Assembly: GCA_964497515.1 (NCBI GenBank)
Contig: CAZCCV010000009.1
Span: forward strand, 1-64,000
Source: CAZCCV01 sp964497515
Lineage (GTDB): Bacteria > Armatimonadota > UBA5829 > DTLH01
Length of the DNA: 64,000 nucleotides
Direction: 5' to 3'
Position numbers and translations under genes: made by a program. The notes under the pieces are model-generated. The model made no database searches and was not told the DNA's origin. It saw nothing but the letters and a program-made list of their open reading frames with translations. Positions 53,404 to 62,312 of this stretch are shown piece after piece. How positions within the stretch are numbered: the first letter of the stretch is position 1; each line of letters begins with the position of its first letter.

Positions 53404-54487
53404 TACCGCTGTAGTATTTGCCGTGGTACTTGGCGTCCTTGTAGTTGTCCATGAGCTTGGTCACTATTGGATGGCAAAACGAGTAGGTATGAAGGTTCAC
53501 GAGTTTGCATTCGGATTCGGGCCGAGAATTGCAGGACTGTTCAAACGTGGCGATACACAGTTCAACGTCAGAGCGATTCCTCTGGGAGGATTTGTGAGCA
53601 TTGCCGGAATGGATCCAAACGAGGAGAACATGGAGGGAGGTTTCAACTCGAAGCCAATCTCTGCGAGAGCCCTGGTAATTCTAGCAGGCCCAGTTATGAG
53701 CCTGTTACTTGGATATGTGGTTTTCCTGTTGATTGGGTTTGTTTGGGGATTTCCTACAGATAGAACACTGGTTGCACAGGTCGAACCTAACAGTCCGGCA
53801 CAGAGATCTGGACTTTGCAAGGGTGACGTTATCTATGGGCTGAATGGCAAACATCTTGACACAGAGCAACTGGTAAAAGCCATCCATGAGAGTCCTGAAA
53901 AAGAAGCAGTCCTGCTGGTTCAAAGAAATGGTAAAGAGATCACCATCAAAGCCACTCCTGAACTGAAACCTAATCCCATTCTTGAACAGGTGACCCCGGA
54001 AAAGCGTGCAGAACTACTACGTGATCCAGAGTTCAACAGAAATGTGGGTTTGCTGGGATTCAAACCAGCATCGCAACTGGAACGAACCAGTGTAATCATG
54101 TCGATCATGAAAGGCACAATACAGAGCTACGAGGCAGCTCGAGCGATAATCCTCACCTTCGCAAGTTGGTCGAAAGTAAAAGAGGGTGTTGGCGGAATCG
54201 TGGCGATTGCGTACGTAACAAACGATATGGTGAAAGCCGGCACAAGAGCAGTATTTGTTGAATTGGCACTACTGTCGGTTATGCTGGGGATTCTCAATCT
54301 GGTTCCTTGGCCTGTGCTCGACGGTGGACATATTCTGTATCTGATCATCGAAAAGATACGTGGCAAGAAGATGAGAGCTGAAAACTGGTATGCAATCCAG
54401 TTGGCTGGGATGGGCGTGCTGATCTTCCTGGCGATTCTTCTGGTATATGTAGATATTTCCAGAATCGCCGGTGGGAAGTTCTTCTAA
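53387..54487 (+). CDS. rseP: Site-2 protease RseP
   Basis: A 366-residue intramembrane zinc metalloprotease. HELGH (H22, E23, H26) is in the first helix, a PDZ domain follows at about 115-210, and the third zinc ligand is in PWPVLDGGH. It cuts membrane-bound anti-sigma factors or signal peptide remnants. The ATG at 53387 follows GGAGGAACGGATA, and the gene overlaps dxr by 17 bases. Confidence 0.96.
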   Translation: MAHIFNTAVVFAVVLGVLVVVHELGHYWMAKRVGMKVHEFAFGFGPRIAGLFKRGDTQFNVRAIPLGGFVSIAGMDPNEENMEGGFNSKPISARALVILAGPVMSLLLGYVVFLLIGFVWGFPTDRTLVAQVEPNSPAQRSGLCKGDVIYGLNGKHLDTEQLVKAIHESPEKEAVLLVQRNGKEITIKATPELKPNPILEQVTPEKRAELLRDPEFNRNVGLLGFKPASQLERTSVIMSIMKGTIQSYEAARAIILTFASWSKVKEGVGGIVAIAYVTNDMVKAGTRAVFVELALLSVMLGILNLVPWPVLDGGHILYLIIEKIRGKKMRAENWYAIQLAGMGVLIFLAILLVYVDISRIAGGKFF

Positions 54488-54494
54488 TAGGGAT

Positions 54495-55553
54495 ATGCAG
54501 CGAAAACAGACCAGACCAGTGAGAGTCGGAAGCGTTATAATCGGCGGTGATGCCCCGATTGCAATTCAGTCGATGACCACAACCGACACGCGCGACGTGG
54601 CATCTACGGTGGCGCAGATTCATCAACTTGAGAATGCCGGGTGTGAAATCGTCCGTGTGGCAGTTCCTGATGAGGCCGCTGCAGCAGCTCTGGGAGATAT
54701 CAAGCGCCAGATTCACATTCCTCTGGTCGCCGACATCCACTTCAATCATCAGTTCGCACTAACCGCGCTAAAGGCCGGCGTAGATAAACTTCGCATCAAC
54801 CCGGGAAATATCGGCTCACGCGACCGGGTAGAGGCTGTAGCATCGGCAGCCGCAGAGCGCAATGTGCCTATTAGGATCGGCGCTAATGTGGGCTCGATAG
54901 ACAAAAAGCGGTATGGTGAACCCTCACCTGAGACCCTCGCAGCAAGTGCTCTCGACCAAGTGAAAATACTGGAGGATGTAGGGTTCGAGGATATTGTTTT
55001 ATCGCTTAAGGCGTTCGACGTGCCGCTCACGGTTGAAGCATATCGAATCGTCTCTCAAGCCGTCCCCTACCCGCTTCATCTCGGCATAACCGAATCTGGT
55101 TTGCCTTGGGAGGGAACGATACGGTCTGCTGTAGGAATCGGAGCACTGCTTGCGGAAGGAATTGGGGACACTCTGCGGGTATCGTTGACAGGTGATCCGA
55201 TTGAAGAAGTAATCGTTGGAGCCGAGATTCTCTCTGCACTAAATTTGCGGTCGAAGCCATACACTATAGTGTCGTGTCCGACGTGTGGTCGGTGCGAGAT
55301 CGACCTGAAAGAGATAGCCAATGAGGTCAGACAGCGGCTTGCACAAACGCCACCATCACGCCCGATGAAAATTGCGGTTATGGGGTGCGTTGTAAACGGT
55401 CCCGGAGAAGCCGAGATGGCCGATGTGGGAATAGCGGGTGGAGCTGGAATCGGTCTGATCTTCGCTAGAGGCAAGATGCTGCGCAGGGTGCCCGAAACCC
55501 AGTTGGTAGATGAGTTAATGAAGGAAATCAAAGAGATTGAGCATAATACGTAA
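54495..55553 (+). CDS. ispG: 4-hydroxy-3-methylbut-2-enyl diphosphate synthase
   Basis: A 352-residue [4Fe-4S] enzyme of the MEP pathway. The TIM barrel begins RPVRVGSVIIGGDAPIAIQSMT. The cluster ligands lie in SCPTCGRCEIDL and GCVVNGPGE. The ATG at 54495 gives the usual N-terminus, although its ribosome binding site is weak; a GTG at 54471 inside rseP is the alternative. With dxr it supplies isoprenoids for uppS. Confidence 0.97.
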   Translation: MQRKQTRPVRVGSVIIGGDAPIAIQSMTTTDTRDVASTVAQIHQLENAGCEIVRVAVPDEAAAAALGDIKRQIHIPLVADIHFNHQFALTALKAGVDKLRINPGNIGSRDRVEAVASAAAERNVPIRIGANVGSIDKKRYGEPSPETLAASALDQVKILEDVGFEDIVLSLKAFDVPLTVEAYRIVSQAVPYPLHLGITESGLPWEGTIRSAVGIGALLAEGIGDTLRVSLTGDPIEEVIVGAEILSALNLRSKPYTIVSCPTCGRCEIDLKEIANEVRQRLAQTPPSRPMKIAVMGCVVNGPGEAEMADVGIAGGAGIGLIFARGKMLRRVPETQLVDELMKEIKEIEHNT

Positions 55554-55992
55554 GGCAAGAGTTGAAGACGTAGCGGTAATGCAGAAGCTCGTAAACGGTT
55601 TTGCGGACCGCGGCGAGATGCTGTATCGGTCGCTAAATGATATATATGAAAACATCAGAGACTACAACATAGTTGAAGTGAACGGTGAAATCGTAGGCTG
55701 CTGTGCGCTGCACGTTAGCTGGGGTGACCTAGCAGAAATCAAGTCGCTGGCTGTTGCCGAAGAGTTCCACGGTCAGGGATGGGGCAAGATGCTAATCGAG
55801 AAGTGTATCGAGGAAGCTCGTGAACTCGGTGTGCCGCAAGTCTTTGCGCTGACTTACAGGCCCACTTTCTTCGAACGCATGGGTTTCAGCAGAATAGATA
55901 AGAACGATTTACCACGCAAGATATGGTCTGAGTGCATCAACTGCCCAAAGTATCCGGACTGCGGCGAAGAAGCGTTGACAAGAGACGTTTAA
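55537..55992 (+). CDS. GNAT N-acetyltransferase with C-terminal Cys cluster (ArgA-like)
   Basis: A 151-residue acetyltransferase. The acetyl-CoA loop is EEFHGQGWGKMLIEKC, and the C-terminus has RPTFFERMGFSRIDKNDLPRKIW in outline. Single-domain GNAT proteins of this form act as N-acetylglutamate synthases in some bacteria; that is a family resemblance, not proof. The last 20 residues have three Cys (CINCPKYPDC) that could bind a metal. A TTG start overlaps ispG by 17 bases. Confidence 0.85.
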   Translation: MSIIRKARVEDVAVMQKLVNGFADRGEMLYRSLNDIYENIRDYNIVEVNGEIVGCCALHVSWGDLAEIKSLAVAEEFHGQGWGKMLIEKCIEEARELGVPQVFALTYRPTFFERMGFSRIDKNDLPRKIWSECINCPKYPDCGEEALTRDV

Positions 55993-56083
55993 GCAGGAAT
56001 GGATTCCTTTCTCTTGATATCGCTTGACAATGGCTGCCGGCAAGAAGATCGGTAAGGCGCCTTTCAGCGCAGTAGAGAGTGAA

Positions 56084-56578
56084 ATGAAATACTACTTTGC
56101 TACAGTAGAGACCCCTATTGGTTGGCTGACAGTTATCGGAAGCAACGATAAACTGGTCGAAATCAACTGGCCAAAGCCCACTAAAGAGGCCGCACTGGCC
56201 GAGATTTCCAGGGATATGACCGAGTCGAAGGAAAAACTAGGCGAACTCGTGAATCGCCTGCGTCTCTATTTCAATGGGGAGCGTGTAGATTTCTCGGATG
56301 TAGGTGTTTCTTTCGACCATATGGGCGCGTTTGAGCAGCGAGTACTCCGAGAGACAATGAAGATTCCATACGGTAGGCTTACTACCTATGGAGCGCTGGC
56401 GGTTGCGGCAGGATCGCCTAGGGCAGCAAGGGCGGTTGGAAACACTATGCGCAAGAACCCGCTTCCGATCGTAGTGCCCTGCCACAGGGTGGTGCACAGC
56501 GACGGAGGTCTCGGCGGCTATGCCGGCGGGCTGCATATTAAGCGTATGTTACTTGATCTGGAGGGTGCAAGTCTGTGA
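56084..56578 (+). CDS. ogt: Methylated-DNA-protein cysteine methyltransferase
   Basis: A 164-residue suicide repair protein that removes alkyl groups from O6-alkylguanine. The active Cys is in PIVVPCHRVVHSDGGLGGYAGG; the DNA-binding helix is in PYGRLTTYGALAVAAGSPRAARAVGNTMRKNP (in outline). The start is uncertain: 56084 has GAGAG upstream and the typical KYYFATVETPIG N-terminus, while ATG 56030 or TTG 56024 would add about 20 residues without a clear ribosome binding site. Overlaps the next gene by four bases. Confidence 0.93.
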   Translation: MKYYFATVETPIGWLTVIGSNDKLVEINWPKPTKEAALAEISRDMTESKEKLGELVNRLRLYFNGERVDFSDVGVSFDHMGAFEQRVLRETMKIPYGRLTTYGALAVAAGSPRAARAVGNTMRKNPLPIVVPCHRVVHSDGGLGGYAGGLHIKRMLLDLEGASL

Positions 56579-56970
56579 ATGTGCTTGTCAGGTGGATAGT
56601 TGCGGCGATTGCCGTTTGGCTTGCTGTGTGGCTGGGCGATAAGATAGGGATCGGGCTCGAATGGATGGGCTTCGGCAAAGCGTTGATCTTTGTGCTGGTA
56701 CTTGCACTGTTAAATACCCTTGTTCGCCCAATAGTGCTGATTCTGATTAATCTGTTCGCAATGCCACTGAACTGCCTTACAATGGGGCTGTTTGGATTAG
56801 TGTCTGCGCTGATTTTGAACGTGCTGTTCTTCTGGTGGGCGGCCAACCTGACCGGTGGGCTTAAAGTGGATGGCTTCCTGGCAGCATTTTTCGGATCGGT
56901 AGTCGTCAGTGTGGCAAGCGGTGCCATTAGCGGCCTTGCCTGCAAAGCAACGCAACCAAGAGAGAATTAG
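56575..56970 (+). CDS. Phage-holin-superfamily IV-like four-helix membrane protein
   Basis: A 131-residue protein with four hydrophobic helices and the family-like KALIFVLVLALLNTLVRPIV and LNCLTMGLFGLVSALILNVLFFW segments (PF04020 type). Despite the name these are common chromosomal membrane proteins of unknown role. It begins at a GTG overlapping ogt and ends on the first base of the rapZ GTG, so it is cotranscribed. Confidence 0.88.
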   Translation: MNVLVRWIVAAIAVWLAVWLGDKIGIGLEWMGFGKALIFVLVLALLNTLVRPIVLILINLFAMPLNCLTMGLFGLVSALILNVLFFWWAANLTGGLKVDGFLAAFFGSVVVSVASGAISGLACKATQPREN

Positions 56971-57860
56971 TGAAAACAGAGAGACAGCTTGTAGTCGTAA
57001 CAGGGATGTCTGGGGCGGGAAAGACTCTCGCGATCCGCACTTTTGAGGATCTCAACTATTTCTGCATCGACAATCTTCCGCCGGATCTACTTACAAACGT
57101 AGTAAACCTGTGGAAGAAATCCGGAGCCAGCTTAGAGGATCTGGCCATAGTAGTAGACATTCGCACCGGGCAGTTCTTTGGTGACTTCCTGGAAGCATAT
57201 CAGGAACTCGCCATCACCAGTGTGGAAGGCTATGGGCGTGCGAAAATTCTGTTTCTGGACGCCTCCGATCCGGTGTTGATACGCCGTTTCAAAGAGACCA
57301 GAAGAAAACACCCGCTCGTGAACGAATCGAGAGGGATTCTCGATAGTATCAAAGAAGAGCGCAGACTCCTCGCTGACATCAAAGAGAAAGCCGACAAAAT
57401 CGTCGACACATCTAACCTCGAACCAGAGGGGCTGCGAAGGGAGATCCGACAGTATTTCGGCCAGAAGGACGTGCAGCAGGGGATGGTCATAACTGTTGCA
57501 TCTTTCGGCTACAAGTATGGAATACCTCTCGACGCCGACCTTGTATTTGATGTGCGATTTTTGGCAAACCCATATTGGGTGGAGAGTCTGTCTAAACTGG
57601 ATGGAACTCACCAGGAAGTGCGGCACTATGTGTTGTCGGATCCGCTTACAGAGCCGCTTATGGAGCGACTCTCTAACCTGGTAGAGTTCTCGATTCCTCA
57701 GTATGAAAAAGAGGGCAAGGCGTATCTGACGATAGCTATCGGCTGCACCGGCGGCAGACACAGGTCGGTGGTTGTTGCAAGTGAACTGGCTAGATATCTG
57801 GATGTCAGAGGTTTTCGGGTGGTAGTAGAGCACAGGGACTGCCCTAAGGACAACCGCTGA
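56970..57860 (+). CDS. rapZ: RNase adapter protein RapZ
   Basis: A 296-residue nucleotide-binding protein. Walker A is VTGMSGAGKT (about 11-19), and the C-terminal sensor domain has IAIGCTGGRHRSVVVASELARYL. In enteric bacteria it controls glucosamine-6-phosphate synthase through GlmZ RNA; in Bacillus (YvcJ) it neighbours yvcK as here. whiA, the usual third gene of that cluster, is absent. GTG start. Confidence 0.97.
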   Translation: MKTERQLVVVTGMSGAGKTLAIRTFEDLNYFCIDNLPPDLLTNVVNLWKKSGASLEDLAIVVDIRTGQFFGDFLEAYQELAITSVEGYGRAKILFLDASDPVLIRRFKETRRKHPLVNESRGILDSIKEERRLLADIKEKADKIVDTSNLEPEGLRREIRQYFGQKDVQQGMVITVASFGYKYGIPLDADLVFDVRFLANPYWVESLSKLDGTHQEVRHYVLSDPLTEPLMERLSNLVEFSIPQYEKEGKAYLTIAIGCTGGRHRSVVVASELARYLDVRGFRVVVEHRDCPKDNR

Positions 57861-57879
57861 GAGCGGCTCGATAGACATT

Positions 57880-59166
57880 ATGTGGAGTTCCATCAAATGG
57901 CTGTACCCGGGTATGCGGGTCAAACGATGGCTGCTGCTGGTTCCGGTTGGAGCCTTTGCCATAGTTGTGGGGGTAGCGTTACTTGCTAATGTAGCGGTAA
58001 TTGACTATCTGGATTCTATCGCCCGTTTTTCGTTGACTCATTTCGGACTGAACCTCAGACAGCCGGCAGCGTTGTTGACTATCAGTATCGCGCTGATGCT
58101 GCTCGGACTGCTTCTTATATTCGTCGCACTTAGGCAGGTAATCCGCTCGATAGTGAGTGTTGTAGACCCTGAAGCACGCGACCAGTTAGCAAACGTCATC
58201 TTCAAGAAGCGCTATCTAGCTCAGGGGCGGCGCATAGTTGTGATAGGCGGCGGAACGGGTCTTTCCACGATGCTAAGAGGTCTCAAGCAGTACTCCAGCA
58301 ACATCACGGCAATAGTCGCTGTAACTGACGATGGTGGGAGTTCTGGCGTGCTGCGACGTGAACTCGGCGTGTTGCCACCTGGCGATATTCGCAACTGCAT
58401 AGTCGCACTCGCTGACGAGGAACCTCTTATGACCGAACTGTTGCAGTATCGGTTCAATGGAGGCACTGGCTCGCTGCAAGGGCACTCTTTTGGAAACCTC
58501 CTGATTGCAGCGATGACCAATATAACTGGCGATTTCGAGCGTGCCGTCACAGAAACGAGTAATATCCTGGCTATCAGAGGGCGAGTGCTGCCAGCAACCA
58601 CTGATAATGTTCAACTCCACGCCGAGCTGGCAGATGGCTCGCTTGTAGATGGTGAGACTAGTATTGTAGAATCTGGCAAACCTATCCGACATATATTTAT
58701 GACGCCAGCCGATGCAAAACCGCTGGATGAAGCTATAGATGCTGTTCTTTATGCCGATGTAATCGTTATAGGACCCGGAAGCGTTTACACTAGTGTAGTG
58801 CCTCCGCTGCTCGTAAAAGGCGTTGTCGATGCGATTGCAGAATCGGGTGCCGCCAAGATATATGTATGCAACGTGATGACCCAGCCTGGTGAGACAGATG
58901 GCTTCACAGCTTCGGAGCACGTAAGCGCAGTTGCGAATCATTGCAGCAAAAAGATATTCAATTATGTTCTTGTTAACCGACAGATACCCAGGCCGGACTT
59001 GCTCGACAAGTACCGCGAGACTAATGCAGAACTCGTGCTGCCTGACACCGACAAGATCAAAGATATGGGCTATAGAGCGATTGTAGGTGATTTCATCAGC
59101 CAGACGGACGTGGTTCGCCACGATCCCGAGCAGCTTGCTAGTGCTATCATCAAGTTGATTGACTAG
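57880..59166 (+). CDS. yvcK: YvcK-type UDP-GlcNAc-binding protein with N-terminal membrane helices
   Basis: A 428-residue protein. The conserved core starts near residue 110 with VVIGGGTGLSTMLRGLKQYS and AVTDDGGSSGVLRRELGVLPPGD and ends with DVVRHDPEQLA. YvcK proteins bind UDP-N-acetylglucosamine and tune cell-wall precursor supply. About 100 extra N-terminal residues carry two membrane helices (VPVGAFAIVVGVALLANVA; ALLTISIALMLLGLLLIFVAL) that Bacillus YvcK lacks, so this form should be membrane-bound. Confidence 0.94.
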   Translation: MWSSIKWLYPGMRVKRWLLLVPVGAFAIVVGVALLANVAVIDYLDSIARFSLTHFGLNLRQPAALLTISIALMLLGLLLIFVALRQVIRSIVSVVDPEARDQLANVIFKKRYLAQGRRIVVIGGGTGLSTMLRGLKQYSSNITAIVAVTDDGGSSGVLRRELGVLPPGDIRNCIVALADEEPLMTELLQYRFNGGTGSLQGHSFGNLLIAAMTNITGDFERAVTETSNILAIRGRVLPATTDNVQLHAELADGSLVDGETSIVESGKPIRHIFMTPADAKPLDEAIDAVLYADVIVIGPGSVYTSVVPPLLVKGVVDAIAESGAAKIYVCNVMTQPGETDGFTASEHVSAVANHCSKKIFNYVLVNRQIPRPDLLDKYRETNAELVLPDTDKIKDMGYRAIVGDFISQTDVVRHDPEQLASAIIKLID

Positions 59167-59205
59167 CGGCTTTACAGTTTCTCTTATGAGCTCTACACTA
59201 TTGTT

Positions 59206-59799
59206 ATGACTCGACTAATACTAGCTTCAGCTTCACCGAGGCGGAAGGAACTGCTCGCGCTGATATGCAGTCAGTATGAAGTAGCCCCATCCAAGTTCGA
59301 TGAAGGGCAGGTCAGCGATAGTCTTGATCCAGAGGAACGCGTGCTGCAATTGGCAAAAGAAAAGGCCTGTGAAGTCGCCGACAGCATTACCGATGGTATA
59401 GTGATCGGAGCTGATACCGTGGTTGCAATCGACGGTCAGATACTGGGCAAACCGGCAGATGAAGCCGATGCCAGAAGGATGCTCCGACTGCTATCCGGAA
59501 GAATACACAAGGTATATACCGGCGTATGCGTAATAGCAGTGGAAAACGACTATTGTCGCGAGATATTAGATACTGAGTGCACGGAAGTCTCTTTCTCTGA
59601 GTTATCGGACGATGTGATCGACCGTTATATATCGACTGGCGAGCCGCTCGACAAGGCGGGAGGATATGCAATACAGGGTAAGGGCAGCGTCCTGATAAAG
59701 GGGATAAATGGGTGTTATTTCAACGTTGTTGGCCTCCCCATTTACAGGCTCGCGCAGCTTTTGGAAGACATAGGTGTGGAAACGCTGGACTGCGATTGA
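59206..59799 (+). CDS. maf: Maf nucleotide pyrophosphatase
   Basis: A 197-residue house-cleaning enzyme that hydrolyses dTTP, UTP or modified nucleotides. LILASASPRRKELL at the start and GADTVVAIDGQILGKPADEADA are diagnostic, as is the GKGSVLIKGINGCYFNVVGLP end. It follows yvcK by 39 bases. Confidence 0.97.
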   Translation: MTRLILASASPRRKELLALICSQYEVAPSKFDEGQVSDSLDPEERVLQLAKEKACEVADSITDGIVIGADTVVAIDGQILGKPADEADARRMLRLLSGRIHKVYTGVCVIAVENDYCREILDTECTEVSFSELSDDVIDRYISTGEPLDKAGGYAIQGKGSVLIKGINGCYFNVVGLPIYRLAQLLEDIGVETLDCD

Positions 59800-59858
59800 T
59801 TTCATTGCACACAATAGCCCAGTCATTGTATTGCGCAATATCTCAATTAGAATTGTAA

Positions 59859-59864
59859 TATAAT
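59859..59864 (+). promoter_or_regulatory. -10 element ahead of the TPR gene
   Basis: A perfect TATAAT lies about 50 bases before the TPR gene start. No strong -35 is at proper spacing. A CAATT-AG-AATTG palindrome (59844-59855) directly abuts it and could be a regulator site. Confidence 0.4.
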
Positions 59865-59915
59865 GACTATTATTTCGACGCTAACTGAACCGAAAAACAG
59901 AGAGGAAGTGATAAG

Positions 59916-61403
59916 ATGGGTACACGAGTATACTTGCTGGCAATCGCTTTTGTCCTAATTTTTGCTGCTATTGTTGTTGCTGCATCCTCAGGGACGAGCT
60001 TCCGAAAAGGAATCGAACACTACCGAAATGGCGATTTGGTGTCGGCTACCATCGAGCTTAAGCAGGCTGTGGATACCGATCCACGCAACGCCTCTGCACA
60101 AAGCTGGCTGGGATTTGTATTGCTGAAGCAAAACAGAAATGCAGACGCTGTTGCACATCTCCAGATTGCATCGGAGCTTGCGCCGAAAGACGCTGACGTA
60201 TGGACCAACCTCGGCTCAGCTTATTTGATTATAGGCGAAAACGAAAAGGCCGTTAAGGCTTATGAAGAGGCCAACGCACTTCGTCCAAATTCGGGTGATA
60301 CAAAGTACAATCTGGCCAATGCCTATCGCCGTGTCGGCAGGCTATCTGACGCCGAGAGAGTGTTTGCGGAAGCAGCCACAGCCAAACCGACGGACGTGAA
60401 CATCCTGAACAACCTTGGGATAACACTTCAGGAACTATCGAAGATAGATGAGGCTATAGCTGTCTTCAGAAGAGCACTGGAAATCGATCCCGATAACACG
60501 ACAATTCTGACCAACCTGGGCAGTGCACTGCAGGTGAAGGGTGACAAAGCCGGTGCAAAGAAGGCTTTCAGCAGGCTTTTGGAGCTTGATAGTTCCAACT
60601 ATTATGCGTATACATCACTCGGAAAGGTTCTGGCTGATGAGGGAAACACCGATGCTGCCATTGAGCAGTACAGAAAGGCCGCCGAATCAAAACCCGACCA
60701 ATTTACGGCCAACTACGATCTTGGAGTGCTCCACAGCAGAATCGGCAACCATAAAGAGGCTGTAGAGGCTTTCTCTTCTGCAAACAAAATCAAGCCGAAC
60801 GACATCAATACAATGATCAATTTGGGATGGTCGTTGTTCAAATCTGGACGAGTTACCGATGCCATCAACCAGCTCAATCTGGTGATTGATCTGGAGCCAG
60901 GCAACCTTGACGTGCACACCAGACTGGCGATTATCTATACTACCGAGCTTGAGACGGTTTCGGATGCGACTCTGAAACAGAACTACACCAAGAACGCCAT
61001 AACTGAATGGGGACACGTATCTCAGATAGATCCGTCGAATGTGGCGGCTTTCGTCAATATGGCTAATATGTATCTGGACACTAACCAGCACGAAAAGGCT
61101 GCCGAAAACTACAGTGCAGCTTTGGAGATCGAACCCAATAACCCGCAGGCAGGATTGGGGCTGGGGCTGGTGTATGTAGCTCAGGGAGAACTCGATAAGG
61201 CGATAACCCAATACCGGGCGCTAATTAAGACAAATCCGAGTCTGGCTTCCGCTCACAACAACTTGGGTGTTGCATTGGAGAAGAATGGTCAGGTAGAAGA
61301 AGCGAAAGAACACTATCGAAAGGCATTGACGCTCGACCCGAATTACTCTGATGCCAAATACAATCTGGAACGATTGAGTCATACAGACAAGCCGAATGGA
61401 TAA
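59916..61403 (+). CDS. Membrane-anchored or secreted TPR protein
   Basis: A 495-residue protein made of about twelve tetratricopeptide repeats after an N-terminal hydrophobic segment (VYLLAIAFVLIFAAIVVAASS). The helix could be a signal peptide or an anchor. Repeats follow the usual pattern (NLGSAYLIIGENEKAVKAYEEANALRPN). A longer, less regular spacer occurs between repeats near residue 345 (TTELETVSDATLKQNYTKN). Probably a protein-interaction scaffold facing the periplasm; the partner is unknown. Confidence 0.92.
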   Translation: MGTRVYLLAIAFVLIFAAIVVAASSGTSFRKGIEHYRNGDLVSATIELKQAVDTDPRNASAQSWLGFVLLKQNRNADAVAHLQIASELAPKDADVWTNLGSAYLIIGENEKAVKAYEEANALRPNSGDTKYNLANAYRRVGRLSDAERVFAEAATAKPTDVNILNNLGITLQELSKIDEAIAVFRRALEIDPDNTTILTNLGSALQVKGDKAGAKKAFSRLLELDSSNYYAYTSLGKVLADEGNTDAAIEQYRKAAESKPDQFTANYDLGVLHSRIGNHKEAVEAFSSANKIKPNDINTMINLGWSLFKSGRVTDAINQLNLVIDLEPGNLDVHTRLAIIYTTELETVSDATLKQNYTKNAITEWGHVSQIDPSNVAAFVNMANMYLDTNQHEKAAENYSAALEIEPNNPQAGLGLGLVYVAQGELDKAITQYRALIKTNPSLASAHNNLGVALEKNGQVEEAKEHYRKALTLDPNYSDAKYNLERLSHTDKPNG

Positions 61404-61412
61404 CACACAGTC

Positions 61413-62282
61413 TTGAAGTCGATAGGACTGATTATTAACCCCCAGAAAAAAGGGGCTTTGGAGCTTGGCGAGGAACTGTCAAACTGGCTAGGCTCGCGAG
61501 GCATAAAGACTCTTGTCGAAGATGAACCGGCTAAGCTGATGAACAGGTCAGACCTGGCCGCCAAATCTGACGAAGTCTATTCCACGGATATGGTCGTCGT
61601 GTTAGGCGGCGACGGGACGATTCTGAGGGCTGCCCGAACCGCTGGGCCAAAAGGCACACCGATGTTAGGAGTGCACCTTGGCCAATATGGTTTCATCACT
61701 GAGATATATCCGCCGGACGCGAAAGATGCTCTGGAGCGGGTGTTAGAAGGTGACTACCAGATCAGCGAGCGAATGATGCTCCAAGCCAATCTGTATCGCG
61801 GCAGCGAAGTGATCTATAGCGCGGCTGCGCTCAACGATATTGTAGTCTCGAAGGGGCCATTCGCGCGACTGCTGAACCTGCACACTTTCGTAGATGAAAA
61901 ACCCATTGCTGTCTATGCAGCCGACGGCATCATTGTATCGAGTCCCACGGGATCGACGGCATATTCGCTATCGGCAGGTGGACCGGTTATCAATCCAAAT
62001 GTTGAGGTGATGATGATCATCCCCATCTGCCCGCACACACTGAATGCACGGTCGTTGGTGATACCCGACGAAGAAAGCGTGCAGATTGTAGGTGAGTGCA
62101 GCGATGATGAACACGAAATGATGCTGACAGTCGACGGTCAGTTAGGGTATAGTATGGAATGCTTCGATCGAGTCGACATTCGCCGCGCTGAGTATACGGC
62201 AAAAATCGTCTCTTGGAACCCCATGGGCTTTTACGACAAAATCCAGCGGAGGCTGAAATGGGGAGAGAGGTTCAGCACGTAA
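61413..62282 (+). CDS. nadK: NAD kinase
   Basis: A 289-residue ATP-NAD kinase that makes NADP. GGDGTILRAAR, ALNDIVVSKG (the usual Asn-Glu is Asn-Asp here, as in several families) and SPTGSTAYSLSAGGP are present. TTG start, nine bases after the TPR gene; recN follows after 30 bases, the common nadK-recN order. Confidence 0.96.
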   Translation: MKSIGLIINPQKKGALELGEELSNWLGSRGIKTLVEDEPAKLMNRSDLAAKSDEVYSTDMVVVLGGDGTILRAARTAGPKGTPMLGVHLGQYGFITEIYPPDAKDALERVLEGDYQISERMMLQANLYRGSEVIYSAAALNDIVVSKGPFARLLNLHTFVDEKPIAVYAADGIIVSSPTGSTAYSLSAGGPVINPNVEVMMIIPICPHTLNARSLVIPDEESVQIVGECSDDEHEMMLTVDGQLGYSMECFDRVDIRRAEYTAKIVSWNPMGFYDKIQRRLKWGERFST

Positions 62283-62312
62283 CTCTGGATTAGAGATTTC
62301 GGATTCCAGGAC

